This document shows, in pieces, positions 11,344-24,303 of a stretch of 64,000 bases of DNA; within the stretch, counting starts at the first letter, position 1; each line of letters opens with the position of its first letter. Source of the stretch: Deinococcus aetherius (GTDB lineage: Bacteria; Deinococcota; Deinococci; Deinococcales; Deinococcaceae); contig NZ_AP026560.1 of NCBI RefSeq assembly GCF_025997855.1, forward strand, positions 1,762,001-1,826,000, written 5' to 3'. A program made the position numbers and the translations under genes. The notes beneath the pieces are model-generated. The model had not been told where the DNA came from, did not search any database, and saw only the letters and a list, made by a program, of their open reading frames with translations.

Positions 11344-13382
11344 CGCTCCTCGCTGTTCCCGGTCCCACTGTCCCCGGTGGGCGGCGTCACGGGCGGCGCC
11401 GTCTCCTTCAGCTCAGGATCGGCTACGTCCTCCCGGGCGTCGGCCTCCGTCGTCTGCGCTTGGGCCTGGGGCCCGGTGGGCACGGCCTGACCCGTCTCCC
11501 CCGCGTATTCGAGGACGAGCACGCTGGTGGGCGGGAGGTTCAGCCGCAGGTGGCAGGGCTGACCGTGCCACCCCTCGTCCTTGGTGGTCAGGTCGGGCTG
11601 CTGGGTGCCGAAACCGCCGTACTCGCCGTCGTCGGTGGAGAGCAGCACCCGGTACTGGCCCCTCTGCGGCACGCCGATGGGGTACAGGTCACGGTACACC
11701 GGGGTCAGGTTGGCGACGACAAGGCTCCACGCACCTCCCTGCGGGTCGCGGCGGAGGTAGGCGTACACGCTGTTGTCGGCGTCGTCGCCGCTCACCCACA
11801 CCTGCCCCTCGGAGCCCACGTCGCCGACGTGCCAGTCGGGGCGCTCGCGGTAGAGGGTATTGAGCCGCCGCACGAGGTTCATGATGCCCCGGTGGTCGGG
11901 GATGTCCGCGAGGTGCCACGGCAGGCCCTGTTCGAAGCTCCACTCGGTCGGCTGGGCGAACTCCTGCCCCATGAAGAGGAGCTTCTTGCCCGGCGTGGTC
12001 CACATCAGGGCCAGAAAGGAGCGGTAGTTCGCCCGCTGGGCGTACCAGTCGCCGGGCATCTTCATGATCATCGACTTCTTGAGGTGGACGACCTCGTCGT
12101 GGCTGATCGCCAGGACGTAGTTCTCGGTGGCTCGGTACACGTTGAAAAAGGTCAGCGCGTGGTGGTGGTACTTGCGCCAGAGGGGATCTTCCTCGAAGTA
12201 GCGCAGGGTGTCGTTCATCCAGCCCATCGCCCACTTGTAGTCGAAGCCCAGACCGCCCGGCGTCGGCTTCGTCACGCCGGAGAAGGCCGTGCTCTCCTCG
12301 GCGATGGTCACGCTTCCGGGCGCCATGTGGTGCGTCACCTCGTTCAGCCGCCTGAGAAAGGCGATGGCCTCCAGGTTCTCGCGCCCGCCGTGGACGTTCG
12401 GCACCCACTCGGTGCGCGAGAAGTCGAGGTAGAGCATCGAGGCCACCGCGTCCACCCGCAGCCCGTCGATGTGGAAATCCTGGAGCCATTTGAGCGCCGA
12501 GCCGATCAGAAACATCACGACCTCGTTGCGGCCGTAGTCGAAGATGTAGGTGTTCCAGTCGTTGTGGAAACCCTTGCGGGGATCCGAATACTCGTAGAGC
12601 GGCCCGCCGTCGAAGTGCGCCAAGCCCACCTCGTCCGTCGGGAAGTGGCCGGGCACCCAGTCGAGGTACACGCCGATCCCCTTCTCGTGGAGGTGGTTGA
12701 CGAGGTACTTGAAGTCCTCGGGGCTGCCCATGCGGCTCGTCGGGGCGTAGTAGCCCGTCACCTGATAGCCCCAGGAGCCGTCGAAGGGGTGCTCCATCAC
12801 GCCCATCAGCTCGACGTGGGTGTAGCCGAGGTAACCCACGTACTCGGCGAGGCGGTGGGCGAGGTCGCGGTAATTGAGGAACCAGCCGCCCTCCTGCCGC
12901 GCCCAGGACTCGACGTGGACCTCGTACACGGAGATGGGGCGGTCGTACCCGGCCCGGCGTTCCTGCATCCAGGTCTGGTCGGTCCACGTGAAGGGCTGGT
13001 CCCAGACGATGCTGGCCGTGTTGGGGCGCGCCTCGAAGAAGGTGCCGTAGGGGTCCATCTTGTCGACCGTGCGCCCGTCCGCCCCCGTCACCCGGAACTT
13101 GTAGCGCTGCCCGTGCCGCGCTTCAGCCACGAAGGCCCTCCAGAAGCCGAAGTCGAGCCTTTGCATGGCGTTGTCGAAGCCGTTCCAGCCGTTGAAGTCC
13201 CCCACAACGCTGACGTGCTGGGCATTCGGCGCCCACACCGCGAAGCGCACGCCCTCCACCCCGTCCTCCGTGACCGGGTGCGCGCCGAGCAGGTGGTCGG
13301 GCCGCACCAGGTCGGCGGTGGCGAGCTTTTGCAGGTGGCCGTGATCGAGGGGCAGCACACCCGGCGGGAGCAGATCGTTCAT
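11340..13382 (-). CDS. glgB: 1,4-alpha-glucan branching enzyme
   Basis: GlgB makes the alpha-1,6 branches of glycogen. The 680-residue protein has an N-terminal CBM48 domain (about residues 25-125), a GH13 catalytic barrel with the nucleophile Asp in DGLRVDAVASMLYLD (about 310), the acid/base Glu in TIAEEST (about 363) and AISHDEVVH (about 427), and a C-terminal beta domain. A Gln/Thr/Pro-rich tail of about 50 residues follows, longer than usual. It is first in a two-gene operon. AGACTC-type pairing on the minus strand reads TAGACT six bases before the ATG, indicating a leaderless mRNA. Confidence 0.95.
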   Translation of the reverse strand: MNDLLPPGVLPLDHGHLQKLATADLVRPDHLLGAHPVTEDGVEGVRFAVWAPNAQHVSVVGDFNGWNGFDNAMQRLDFGFWRAFVAEARHGQRYKFRVTGADGRTVDKMDPYGTFFEARPNTASIVWDQPFTWTDQTWMQERRAGYDRPISVYEVHVESWARQEGGWFLNYRDLAHRLAEYVGYLGYTHVELMGVMEHPFDGSWGYQVTGYYAPTSRMGSPEDFKYLVNHLHEKGIGVYLDWVPGHFPTDEVGLAHFDGGPLYEYSDPRKGFHNDWNTYIFDYGRNEVVMFLIGSALKWLQDFHIDGLRVDAVASMLYLDFSRTEWVPNVHGGRENLEAIAFLRRLNEVTHHMAPGSVTIAEESTAFSGVTKPTPGGLGFDYKWAMGWMNDTLRYFEEDPLWRKYHHHALTFFNVYRATENYVLAISHDEVVHLKKSMIMKMPGDWYAQRANYRSFLALMWTTPGKKLLFMGQEFAQPTEWSFEQGLPWHLADIPDHRGIMNLVRRLNTLYRERPDWHVGDVGSEGQVWVSGDDADNSVYAYLRRDPQGGAWSLVVANLTPVYRDLYPIGVPQRGQYRVLLSTDDGEYGGFGTQQPDLTTKDEGWHGQPCHLRLNLPPTSVLVLEYAGETGQAVPTGPQAQAQTTEADAREDVADPELKETAPPVTPPTGDSGTGNSEER

Positions 13383-13388
13383 GAGACG

Positions 13389-13394
13389 AGTCTA
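13389..13394 (-). promoter_or_regulatory. -10 element (TAGACT) of leaderless glgB
   Basis: TAGACT on the minus strand ends six bases before the glgB ATG at 13382. No ribosome site is seen in between. Confidence 0.65.
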
Positions 13395-13495
13395 CCGGGT
13401 GGGGTCGGGCGGCGAGGACGGGGGGTCCAGACCGGGGAGGTCACATGAAGGAAGCCTGGAGCCGGGGGCCGGGGGTCGCGCAGGACGACCTTCCC

Positions 13496-14118
<623 letters not shown>

Positions 14119-14122
<4 letters not shown>

Positions 14123-14999
14123 TGACCCCTCGCGTACTTGTCGCGGATGGCGGCGGTGTTGCCGGTGGGCCGCAACGTTTCGCCCGTCCAGACAAAGGTG
14201 AGGTCGTTGCGAACCGAGCCGCTGGCCTGCGCGTTGAAGGCCATGCCTCCTTTGCAGAGTTCCGATCCCCCTTGGTACGTCGTCCTTGACGCCAAGATGG
14301 TCAGGTCGGGCACCCGGTCGGCGTTGCGGTCGCGGTCATCCCAGGAGAAGGGATCGAGCTGCCAGCGGCCCGCGCACTGGGCGGAACGGGGCTTGAACCA
14401 GTCGCGGAAGGCGAGCAGCGGAAACAGCGCCACCGTTTCCACCTTCAGCTTGCCGCCCGTCCACGACGCGATTTTGAGGGCACTGCCTATCGGTTCGTTC
14501 CTCGCATTCTCGCTCAGGCACACTGCCGCCTGGGCACCGCCGGGCTTCGGGTAGGTCAAGCAGGTGCCGGGGAGGAAGTCAGGGACGAGCCCGACGGCCT
14601 GCCACTGCCCCCGCGTGTGCCGCAACAGGACGGTCTCGCCCGAGCAGCTTTCGGTTTCGGTGCAGAAGGTGGCAAGGAGCTCCTTTTGGTTCGCAGCGGT
14701 AAACGAGCCGGAACGAACCGTGGAGAGCGTCAAGCGCGTCTGCGGACCGAGGATTTCGGGACTCGGGCGGCCTTCGTAGACGACCTGCCTGCACCCGGTG
14801 AGGCGGCCCAACTTGGTCCCACTGCTACAAACGGCGCGGATGATGGCATCCGCTTCGGCCGCGCGGGGAACGTGGCTTTCGCTGGGGCCGGAGAATTGCG
14901 CTCCCGCAAAGCCAGGGGTCAGGAGAGCCAGCAGCGTGAGTCCCTTGTTCACTCCGGCCGTCTGGCGGCGTGGCCCCGATGAGCGGTGAGAAGCGGCGC

Positions 15000-15003
<4 letters not shown>
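14119..15003 (-). CDS. Secreted protein of unknown function within the his operon
   Basis: The frame starts at GTG 15003, which overlaps the hisB stop (GTGA) and has an AAGGGGG site four bases before it, giving 294 residues. A GTG at 14952 would give a cleaner signal peptide (MNKGLTLLALLTPGFAGAQ) but lacks a ribosome site. Either way the product is exported by Sec and cleaved near AGA-QFS. The C-terminal half contains DDRDRNADRVPDLTIL, which resembles the acidic loops of FG-GAP or EF-hand-like calcium sites, and several cysteines. The family is not recognised and a histidine role is not evident. Confidence 0.75.
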
Positions 15004-15587
<584 letters not shown>

Positions 15588-15594
15588 ACGGGGC

Positions 15595-15600
15595 ATGGTA
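15595..15600 (-). promoter_or_regulatory. -10 element (TACCAT) of leaderless hisB operon
   Basis: TACCAT on the minus strand ends seven bases before ATG 15587. It overlaps an upstream in-frame ATG that is easily mistaken for the start. Confidence 0.6.
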
Positions 15601-15756
15601 CGGCGTGGAGGGCCGGGGAATCGTGCGGCGCTCTAGGACAGGACATCGGGTAAGGGGCGGGTAGCCGTTGGGTAGGACTTCTCGCAATGCCCCGGCCTCC
15701 CGGCCCCGCTAGGCTGACCTCACCGCGCGGAACACTCCAACCCAGCCGTTTCGGGG

Positions 15757-15773
15757 GTGAACTCTCCGTTCAC
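15757..15773. promoter_or_regulatory. Short inverted repeat in the MFS gene leader
   Basis: GTGAAC-TCTCC-GTTCAC is a perfect 6-bp dyad with a 5-base centre, 28 bases before the MFS start. It follows a possible -10 TAGGCT about 40 bases further upstream. It could be an operator; this is only a structural observation. Confidence 0.3.
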
Positions 15774-15801
15774 GTCCTCCGGACGGCCCAGCGAGGTTCC
15801 C

Positions 15802-17046
15802 ATGCCCACCCCCCTCACCCTCCTCGGGCGCGCCGAAGGCTGGTCCGCCCTCGGGGAGCAGGTCTACCTCCTCGCCCTCCCCCTCACCGCCGCGCAGGTT
15901 CTGCACGCCTCACCCGCCCAGGTAGGTCTGCTCGTCACCGCCGAACTCCTTCCCGTGGTGCTCCTCAGCCTGCCCCTGGGGACCTGGCTGGAGGAATGTT
16001 CCCACCGCCGCGTCCTGGTGTGGGGCAGCGCCCTGCGCGGCGCTGTCCTGGCAGCCCTGCCCCTCGCCCCCTTGCTCGGCGGCCTGCGTCTGGAAGGGCT
16101 GTATCTCGTGAGCTTCGCCCTGGGTACGCTGGGCCTCGCCTGCACTCTCGCGCGGCAATCCCTGTTGCCGGACGTGGTGCCGCCGAGCGCGCTCACGGAG
16201 GCGAACGGCAGGTTGGAGGTCGTCCGCTCCGGGGTCGAGGTCGTCGGGCCAGGGGTCGCGGGTGGCCTCGTGACGGCGCTCGGCGCTCCCCTGGCCCTGC
16301 TGGGCGGCGTCGCCGCTTTCCTCGGGTCGGCGGTGGCCCTGGGAGGGCTCCCCGAGGAACCGCACCGTACGAGAGGTATGACACGCCCGGCCTGGCAGGA
16401 GACGCGTGAGGGTCTGGCCTTCGTCTGGAACCACGGCCTGCTGCAATGCCACGTCCTCACGGCGGCGACCCTTAACCTGGCGCGGGGCGCCTTTGAGGCC
16501 GTATTCGTGCTGTACCTTGCCCGGGAGATCGGGCTGGGGGTCATCAGTATCGGCGTGGTGTTCACGGTTGGCAACGTTGGGTTTTTGGTGGGGGCGTGGG
16601 CGGCCCGCTCAGGCACGCGGCTGGGAACAGTGCTGCCTGCCACAACGCCGCCCGCCGTCCTCGCGCCGCTCCTCGCCGGGGCAGGTCTGCTCGGCGTGCC
16701 GCTGGTGGGCGGGCTGGGTGGAGGGAACCTCATCGCCGTCCCGCTGTTCGCCCTCACCCTCGCCGTGCAGGGGGTGGGCGTGGTGGTCTGGGGCATCCAG
16801 CACGTCAGCCTGCGGCAGGCCCTCACGCCGCCCGCCCTGCAAAGCCGGGTCCACGCGAGCGCGGGTTTTCTGGCCGGGCTCCCCCTCCCGCTCGGCGCCT
16901 GGCTGGGCGGACTCACTGCAGAGCATTTCGGGACGAGCGCGGCTCTGTGGGGGATCGGCGTGACGGGGCTGGGCGCCTGTGGCTGGCTCCTCCCTGCCGT
17001 CGGCAGGGCGCGGTGCCGACACTTGCGGGGCGAGGCCGAGGGCTGA
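15802..17046 (+). CDS. Major facilitator superfamily transporter
   Basis: The 414-residue protein starts at ATG 15802, with GAGG five bases upstream. About twelve hydrophobic segments are spread over the whole length, with a short hydrophilic loop in the middle (EEPHRTRGMTRPAWQETREGL, about residues 187-207). The N-terminal GRAEGWSALGEQVYLLALPL pattern is that of drug-efflux or MFS_3-type permeases. The substrate is unknown. It is divergent from hisB and upstream of ddrA. Confidence 0.85.
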   Translation: MPTPLTLLGRAEGWSALGEQVYLLALPLTAAQVLHASPAQVGLLVTAELLPVVLLSLPLGTWLEECSHRRVLVWGSALRGAVLAALPLAPLLGGLRLEGLYLVSFALGTLGLACTLARQSLLPDVVPPSALTEANGRLEVVRSGVEVVGPGVAGGLVTALGAPLALLGGVAAFLGSAVALGGLPEEPHRTRGMTRPAWQETREGLAFVWNHGLLQCHVLTAATLNLARGAFEAVFVLYLAREIGLGVISIGVVFTVGNVGFLVGAWAARSGTRLGTVLPATTPPAVLAPLLAGAGLLGVPLVGGLGGGNLIAVPLFALTLAVQGVGVVVWGIQHVSLRQALTPPALQSRVHASAGFLAGLPLPLGAWLGGLTAEHFGTSAALWGIGVTGLGACGWLLPAVGRARCRHLRGEAEG

Positions 17047-17104
17047 CGCGCCTTCCTCCCAGTCGGGCGATAGTTAGCCTACACCCCAACTTCACGCCCG
17101 CTCA

Positions 17105-17121
17105 TTACGCCTTGACCGTAA
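17105..17121. promoter_or_regulatory. RDRM-like palindrome upstream of ddrA
   Basis: TTACG-CCTTGAC-CGTAA is a 17-bp site with perfect 5-bp arms and a 7-bp centre, the size and layout of the radiation/desiccation response motif recognised by DdrO in Deinococcus. It overlaps the TTGACC -35 hexamer (17112-17117). Bound DdrO should block the promoter until the IrrE/PprI protease cleaves it after DNA damage. This is established for the genus and inferred here. Confidence 0.8.
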
Positions 17122-17132
17122 TTGTGTTCTGT

Positions 17133-17748
<616 letters not shown>

Positions 17749-17752
<4 letters not shown>

Positions 17753-17841
17753 ACCCGGTCAACCCCCAGAGGCTCGCCGCCGTGATGGCCGCCGTCCTCG
17801 CCATCACATTGATCGGCGGGGCGCTCGCCCGGCTGTTCTGA
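17749..17841 (+). CDS. 30-residue membrane micropeptide coupled to ddrA
   Basis: GTG 17749 overlaps the ddrA stop TGA (GTGA). It opens a frame of 30 codons that begins MNPVNPQRLAAVMAAV and ends TLIGGALARLF. Residues 9-28 form one continuous hydrophobic helix flanked by Arg, as in single-pass membrane micropeptides. A clean terminator hairpin follows 19 bases after its stop, so the frame is inside the ddrA transcript. No homologue is recognised. Coupled translation after DNA damage is an inference from the overlap. Confidence 0.55.
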
Positions 17842-17860
17842 ACTTCTGCTTCTTCAAAGG

Positions 17861-17884
17861 CCCGCCCACACCAGGGCGGGTTTT
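17861..17884 (+). terminator. Rho-independent terminator of ddrA operon
   Basis: CCCGCCC and GGGCGGG form a 7-bp GC stem around ACACCA, followed by TTTT. It lies 19 bases after the micropeptide stop and reaches the stop codon of the convergent kinase gene. Confidence 0.85.
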
Positions 17885-18405
17885 CAATCTGTCGGGGCGA
17901 AGTGCCGCAGGATGGCCTGCACGGTTTCGGTGACCGTCAGAGCGGAGGAATCCAGCCACAGGCCCAGGCGCGGGGTTTCCTCCCGCAGCACGCGGTCGAG
18001 GTCCCCCGGGGTGAAGGCGCCGTAGCCGCGCTTGTGGCGCCCGGCCTCGCGCGCCGTGACGACCTCCGGGGCGGGGCACAGCACCACCAGCCGCAGGGGG
18101 ACGGCGGCGTACAGCGCGACCACGTCCTCCAGCAGGGGCCCGAGGATCACGTCCTGCACGACCGGGGTGAAACCCGCCGCCCGGTAGGCCAGCGCGGTCC
18201 GGGCGGCGAGCCGGTAACGCAGGGCAAGCTGGGCCGTCGCCTCCTCGCCCGCGCCGGGCGTCATGTCCACCCGGCCCGAGACGATCATGCGGCGGAAGAG
18301 GTCGCCGCGCACATGCACGCTGCGGGGCAAGCTTTCCGCGAGGGCTTGCGCCACCGTGGACTTGCCCGAGGCCATGATGCCGGTGATGAGGTAGACGGGA
18401 GGCAC
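17884..18405 (-). CDS. P-loop kinase / phosphotransferase-like protein
   Basis: The 173-residue protein has a Walker A loop GIMASGKST (about residues 8-16) and the small AAA_33 or chloramphenicol-phosphotransferase-like fold, with VHVRGDLFRRMI (about 31-42) and VVQDVILGPLLEDV (about 91-104). Such proteins phosphorylate nucleosides, sugars or small molecules; the substrate is not evident. GTG 18405 follows the hrpB stop by one base, so it belongs to the hrpB operon. Confidence 0.8.
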   Translation of the reverse strand: MPPVYLITGIMASGKSTVAQALAESLPRSVHVRGDLFRRMIVSGRVDMTPGAGEEATAQLALRYRLAARTALAYRAAGFTPVVQDVILGPLLEDVVALYAAVPLRLVVLCPAPEVVTAREAGRHKRGYGAFTPGDLDRVLREETPRLGLWLDSSALTVTETVQAILRHFAPTD

Positions 18406-18406
18406 G

Positions 18407-20899
<2,493 letters not shown>

Positions 20900-20906
20900 A
20901 GGGGGC

Positions 20907-20912
20907 ATGGTA
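20907..20912 (-). promoter_or_regulatory. -10 element (TACCAT) of leaderless hrpB
   Basis: TACCAT on the minus strand ends seven bases before GTG 20899. The ATG contained in it is not the likely start. Confidence 0.6.
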
Positions 20913-20986
20913 GCGGGAGCCGAGTCGGGCGGTCAGGGTGCGACGCTTCGTCCACCACCGGGCGGGAGACTTTCAGAGAACGGCCC

Positions 20987-21547
20987 TCACCGGGGCCGTG
21001 GATCGGTCTCCAGGATGGACATGCTGTGCTGGTCCACCCACGCGCCCTGCCAGTACAGGGCGTCCCGCTGCGTGCCCTCATGCACGAAGCCGCACTTCTC
21101 GTAGACATGCCGGGCACGCGGATTAAAGGCGTACACGCCCAGGCTGATTCGGTGGAGCCCGACCACGTCGAAGCCGTACTGTACAGCCGCCCGGGTGGCC
21201 TCGGTGCCGTAGCCCTGCCCGACGACAGCCGGGCTGTTCAGCGCGATGCGGAAGTTCATGCTGCGGTTGTCCCGGTCCAGCAGGTTCAGCACGACCTCGC
21301 CCAGGTACACGTCGTCCGACGAGCGGAGGATGGCCCAGTCGGCGCGGTCGTCCGCCCCGGTGATCCTTCCCAGGAAACGTTCCACGTCCTCACGGGTGAA
21401 GCTGCCGTGAGTCCCGGTGAGCCGCATGAACTCCTCGTGCTGGAGTCCGTCCATCACGTGGTCGAGGTGCTCGGCGCCCAGGGGTACGAGGCGGAGACGG
21501 GCGGTGGTCAGGGAAGCCGGTGGGACGAGCGCGGCGGTGGAGATCAT
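20987..21547 (-). CDS. GNAT N-acetyltransferase, RimJ/RimL type
   Basis: The 186-residue protein (from ATG 21547) shows TTARLRLVPL near the N-terminus, LGEVVLNLLDRDNRSMNFRI in the middle and the acetyl-CoA loop VGQGYGTEATRAAVQYGFD (about residues 105-123). The end motif RHVYEKCGFVHEGTQRDALYWQGAWVD is typical of protein N-terminal or amino-acid acetyltransferases of the RimJ/RimL group. The substrate is unknown. A longer frame start at 21577 would include probable promoter sequence. Confidence 0.85.
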   Translation of the reverse strand: MISTAALVPPASLTTARLRLVPLGAEHLDHVMDGLQHEEFMRLTGTHGSFTREDVERFLGRITGADDRADWAILRSSDDVYLGEVVLNLLDRDNRSMNFRIALNSPAVVGQGYGTEATRAAVQYGFDVVGLHRISLGVYAFNPRARHVYEKCGFVHEGTQRDALYWQGAWVDQHSMSILETDPRPR

Positions 21548-21658
21548 GACCGACGTTCTATCAACGTCCGGTGGCACTCGACCTTGGGCCAGGTGGCCTA
21601 ACCCGGGGTGGCCGGACGAGGAGGCAGGGGATCCGGACGAAGCCGTGGGCGAGACCCG

Positions 21659-22318
21659 TCACGATCTCTCTCCACATTCCGCGCTCAGCCCGGCAAGGCC
21701 CAGCACGTCCCGCAGATCGCCCAGCACCGCGTCGGGCACCTCCCCCTCCAGCGGGTGCCCGGTGGGGAGGTAGGCAGCGCGGAGCCCCACCTGCTGCGGC
21801 CCCCACACGTCGTTGCGGGGCGAGTCACCCACGAACCAGGCGTCCGCCACGCCGACACCGAGACGACCCAGGGCGAGGGTGTAGATGGCGGGGTCAGGTT
21901 TGCTCAGACCCACTCCCCTGCTGATGACTACATCGTCCACCAGCCCGGCGAGGCCGGTGCGCTCCAGGCAGGCGGTCTGCGCCTCCACCCAGCCGTTCGT
22001 CACGACGCCGACCAGAACGCCGCGCCGCCGCAACTCCCGCAGCACGTCATGGGCGTGGAGCATGGCGACGGGGGCGGCGAGCGAGTGTGCCGAGAAGTCG
22101 TCGAGGAGCGTCTGCGGGTCGTGCGTCAGGGCGAACTCGCTCACGAGGAGGGGAATGACCTCGCGCTTGGGACGGTAGCCGAGGTCGTCGAGCACGGTGA
22201 ACCGTTCGGCGTACCCGTCCGGCAACCCGTGCCGCTCCATATGCCCGGCGAGCCAGCCACGCACCGTTGCGGCCCGGTCGTGTAGCGTCCCGTCGAGGTC
22301 GAAGAGGACGGCCTTCAA
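21659..22318 (-). CDS. HAD-superfamily hydrolase
   Basis: The 219-residue protein opens with the nucleophile motif VLFDLDGTLHD (about residues 4-14), has the second motif VVTNG (about 113-117) and the fourth motif WFVGDSPRNDVWG (about 167-179). A helical cap lies between residues 15 and 90. The pattern is that of small-molecule phosphatases such as phosphoglycolate or nucleotide phosphatases. Start codon TTG 22318 overlaps the stop of the upstream flavoprotein gene (TTGA). Confidence 0.88.
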   Translation of the reverse strand: MKAVLFDLDGTLHDRAATVRGWLAGHMERHGLPDGYAERFTVLDDLGYRPKREVIPLLVSEFALTHDPQTLLDDFSAHSLAAPVAMLHAHDVLRELRRRGVLVGVVTNGWVEAQTACLERTGLAGLVDDVVISRGVGLSKPDPAIYTLALGRLGVGVADAWFVGDSPRNDVWGPQQVGLRAAYLPTGHPLEGEVPDAVLGDLRDVLGLAGLSAECGERS

Positions 22319-23244
22319 ACACTGCTCCGGTGCTTATGAAACGCCGCGCCCAGCGCCTCCACCTCCTCGTGGATCAGGGCGGTGTTGATCCCCACGGCGG
22401 CAGTCATCCCGCTCGCGGCGGCGTTCACGACGTACTGGGGCGCCCCGACGAGGTCACCGGCCGCGAAGATGCCCGGCACGCTGGTCTCCCCGCGCTCGTC
22501 CACGATCACCCGGCCCCTGGCATTCAGGGCGCAGTCTAAAGAAGCGGGCAGGGTGCTCCCGGGTGTCTGCTCCGGGCTGAGGAAGAGGGCGTGGAGGAGA
22601 CGGGTTTCCCGGGAACGCAGGTGGAGGCACAGCCGGTCCCGCCCCGTCAACCGGGCGAGCGGCGCCGTGACGACCCCGACCCCCAGCCGGGCGAGGTCCC
22701 GGCGCTGCACGCCCGTCAGGCCGTCGGGTCCGTCGGTGAAGAGGGTGACCCACTCCGACCACGCACGCATGTTGAGGGCGAGGTGGTGCCCGGCGTCCCC
22801 GACCCCCAGCACCCCGAGCGGGCGGCCCCGGTGCTCCCAGCCGTCGCAGTACGGGCAGTGGTGGACGAGGTGGCCCCAGCGTTCGCGCAGCCCCGCGACC
22901 GGGGGCAACACGTCCCGCACCCCGGAGGCGAGGAGCAGGCGGCGCCCCAGGGCCCACCCCCCGTCGTGCCGCACCGCGAAGCCCTCCGGCAGCCGCCTCG
23001 CCTCCCGCGCCACTCCCGCACGCACCGTCACCGGGTACGGGGCGAGGTCGGCGAGCGCCCGGGCCTTGAGGTCCAGGGGGCGGATCCCGTCGCGGGTGAG
23101 CAGCCCGTGAGCCTCCCCCGCCGGGGCGTTGCGGGGCGGGCCGCCGTCGAGGAGGAGAACCTTGCGCCGGGCCCGCCCCAGCACGAGGGCCGCGTTCACG
23201 CCCGCCGCCCCGGCCCCGACCACGATCACGTCGAAGGTCTCCAT
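22315..23244 (-). CDS. NAD(P)/FAD-dependent oxidoreductase, thioredoxin-reductase-like
   Basis: The 309-residue protein has an N-terminal FAD dinucleotide fold (DVIVVGAGAAGVNAALVLG, about residues 5-23), a CPYCDG redox motif near residue 130 and a final FAD motif IFAAGDLVGAPQYVVNAAASG (about 262-282; landmark only). It is shorter and differs in the NADPH domain from canonical TrxB, so the partner is unclear. The start is ATG 23244, two bases after the SDR stop. It is the middle gene of an SDR-flavoprotein-HAD operon. Confidence 0.88.
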   Translation of the reverse strand: METFDVIVVGAGAAGVNAALVLGRARRKVLLLDGGPPRNAPAGEAHGLLTRDGIRPLDLKARALADLAPYPVTVRAGVAREARRLPEGFAVRHDGGWALGRRLLLASGVRDVLPPVAGLRERWGHLVHHCPYCDGWEHRGRPLGVLGVGDAGHHLALNMRAWSEWVTLFTDGPDGLTGVQRRDLARLGVGVVTAPLARLTGRDRLCLHLRSRETRLLHALFLSPEQTPGSTLPASLDCALNARGRVIVDERGETSVPGIFAAGDLVGAPQYVVNAAASGMTAAVGINTALIHEEVEALGAAFHKHRSSV

Positions 23245-23246
23245 GC

Positions 23247-23948
23247 TCAGGCCCCGCGCGGCCCGGGCCGCACGCTCACGTCGGGCAGGGTGGCGTCGCG
23301 CGGCGCCTCCAGCACGAAGCGGATGGTGGAGGCGACCGTCGCCGGGTCGATGAACTCGCCGGGATCGTAGGGGGCGCCCTCCTGTGTCCGCACCTTCTGC
23401 TGCATGGGGGTGGCGGTGCGGCCCGGGTAGACGGTCGTCACCCGCACGCCGTGCCGGGCCTCCTCGTCGCGCAGGGCGTCGGCGAGGGCCCTCAGGGCGA
23501 ACTTGCTCGCCGCGTAGCTGCTCCACTCCGGGTTCGCCCGCAGCCCGGCGCCGCTGTTCACGAAGACGACGGTGCCCCGCTCGGCCCGCACGCGCGGCAG
23601 CAGCAGGCGAGTGATCTCGGCGGGAGCGACCACGTTCACCGCGAGGGTGTGCGTCCAGACCGCGTGCCCCTGCTCGGCGACGGCGCCCAGCTCCACGACC
23701 CCCGCGTTGTGGATCACGTTCGTCACCCGCCCGAGGTCCGCGAGGGCCGCCTCGAAGGTCTCCGGGTGGGTCAGGTCGAGCGTGAGCGGACTCGCCCCGC
23801 CGAGTTCGGCACACAGAGCCGCGAGCCGTCCCTGGTCTCGTCCCTGGAGGATCAGGCTGTGCATCCCCGCCAGTTCCCGCGCGAGCGCCGCTCCGATCCC
23901 GCCCGTCGCCCCGGTGATCAGCGTCACGGGTCTGTCTGGAGCCGTCAT
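23247..23948 (-). CDS. Short-chain dehydrogenase/reductase
   Basis: The 233-residue SDR has the cofactor loop TGATGGIGAALAREL (about residues 12-26), NNAG-equivalent IHNAGVVELG (about 80-89), the catalytic Ser in VNSGAGL and the Y-x-x-x-K motif in SSYAASKFAL (about 143-152). The proline-glycine turn is VYPGRTATPM. The substrate is unknown. TAGCCT lies seven bases before the ATG, so the operon mRNA is probably leaderless. Confidence 0.9.
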   Translation of the reverse strand: MTAPDRPVTLITGATGGIGAALARELAGMHSLILQGRDQGRLAALCAELGGASPLTLDLTHPETFEAALADLGRVTNVIHNAGVVELGAVAEQGHAVWTHTLAVNVVAPAEITRLLLPRVRAERGTVVFVNSGAGLRANPEWSSYAASKFALRALADALRDEEARHGVRVTTVYPGRTATPMQQKVRTQEGAPYDPGEFIDPATVASTIRFVLEAPRDATLPDVSVRPGPRGA

Positions 23949-23955
23949 GCCCGGC

Positions 23956-23961
23956 AGGCTA
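23956..23961 (-). promoter_or_regulatory. -10 element (TAGCCT) of leaderless SDR operon
   Basis: TAGCCT on the minus strand ends seven bases before ATG 23948; no ribosome site is present. Confidence 0.55.
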
Positions 23962-24303
23962 ACGCATCACCCGCGAGTCGAAATACCGCTCCTGGAACCA
24001 CACGGCCTTCATGATCTCCCCATCCGTGGGGCTCGCCCCTTCCCGCACCACGACCAGTTTGTCCTCCAGGTCGTCCGCGCGGACGATCAGGGCGGCGACG
24101 ACCCCCTCCACCTCCCGGACGGGCCCGGGCCAGCCCAGCAGATAGGCGTCGATGGGCTCGCCGTCGCCGCTGACCGTTCCGGGGAGTTCGCCGGAGTTGA
24201 CTCCGTACACGAGGTTCGGCCAGCGCGGGTGGACGCTTCCCAGCGGGCGGTCCACGACCACGCGTACCCGCCGCCCGAGGAAGGGGGTGAGGTCGGGCCT
24301 CAG
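23959..24303 (-). CDS. Short inorganic-pyrophosphatase-like protein (possible CTG start)
   Basis: The conserved part reads LTPFLGRRVRVVVDRPLGS, then YGVNSGELPGT, DGEPIDAYLLG and KLVVVREGASPTDGEI, a pattern of short pyrophosphatase-family proteins in which the catalytic aspartates lie in DGEPIDAY. The similarity begins upstream of the first GTG (24261), yet no ATG, GTG or TTG is available there. CTG 24303 overlaps the stop of the lipoprotein gene (CTGA), copying the coupling seen elsewhere in this window, and would give 114 residues. The start is uncertain; the shorter 24261 form would lack the first strand. Confidence 0.65.
   Translation of the reverse strand: MRPDLTPFLGRRVRVVVDRPLGSVHPRWPNLVYGVNSGELPGTVSGDGEPIDAYLLGWPGPVREVEGVVAALIVRADDLEDKLVVVREGASPTDGEIMKAVWFQERYFDSRVMR

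Noticed and set aside
11460..13448. A 662-codon open frame opposite glgB
   Set aside because: It is an antisense shadow of a gene with all GH13 catalytic motifs.
23245..23814. N-terminal extension of the flavoprotein frame into the SDR gene
   Set aside because: It overlaps a well-supported SDR in another frame, and the FAD-binding fold begins at ATG 23244.
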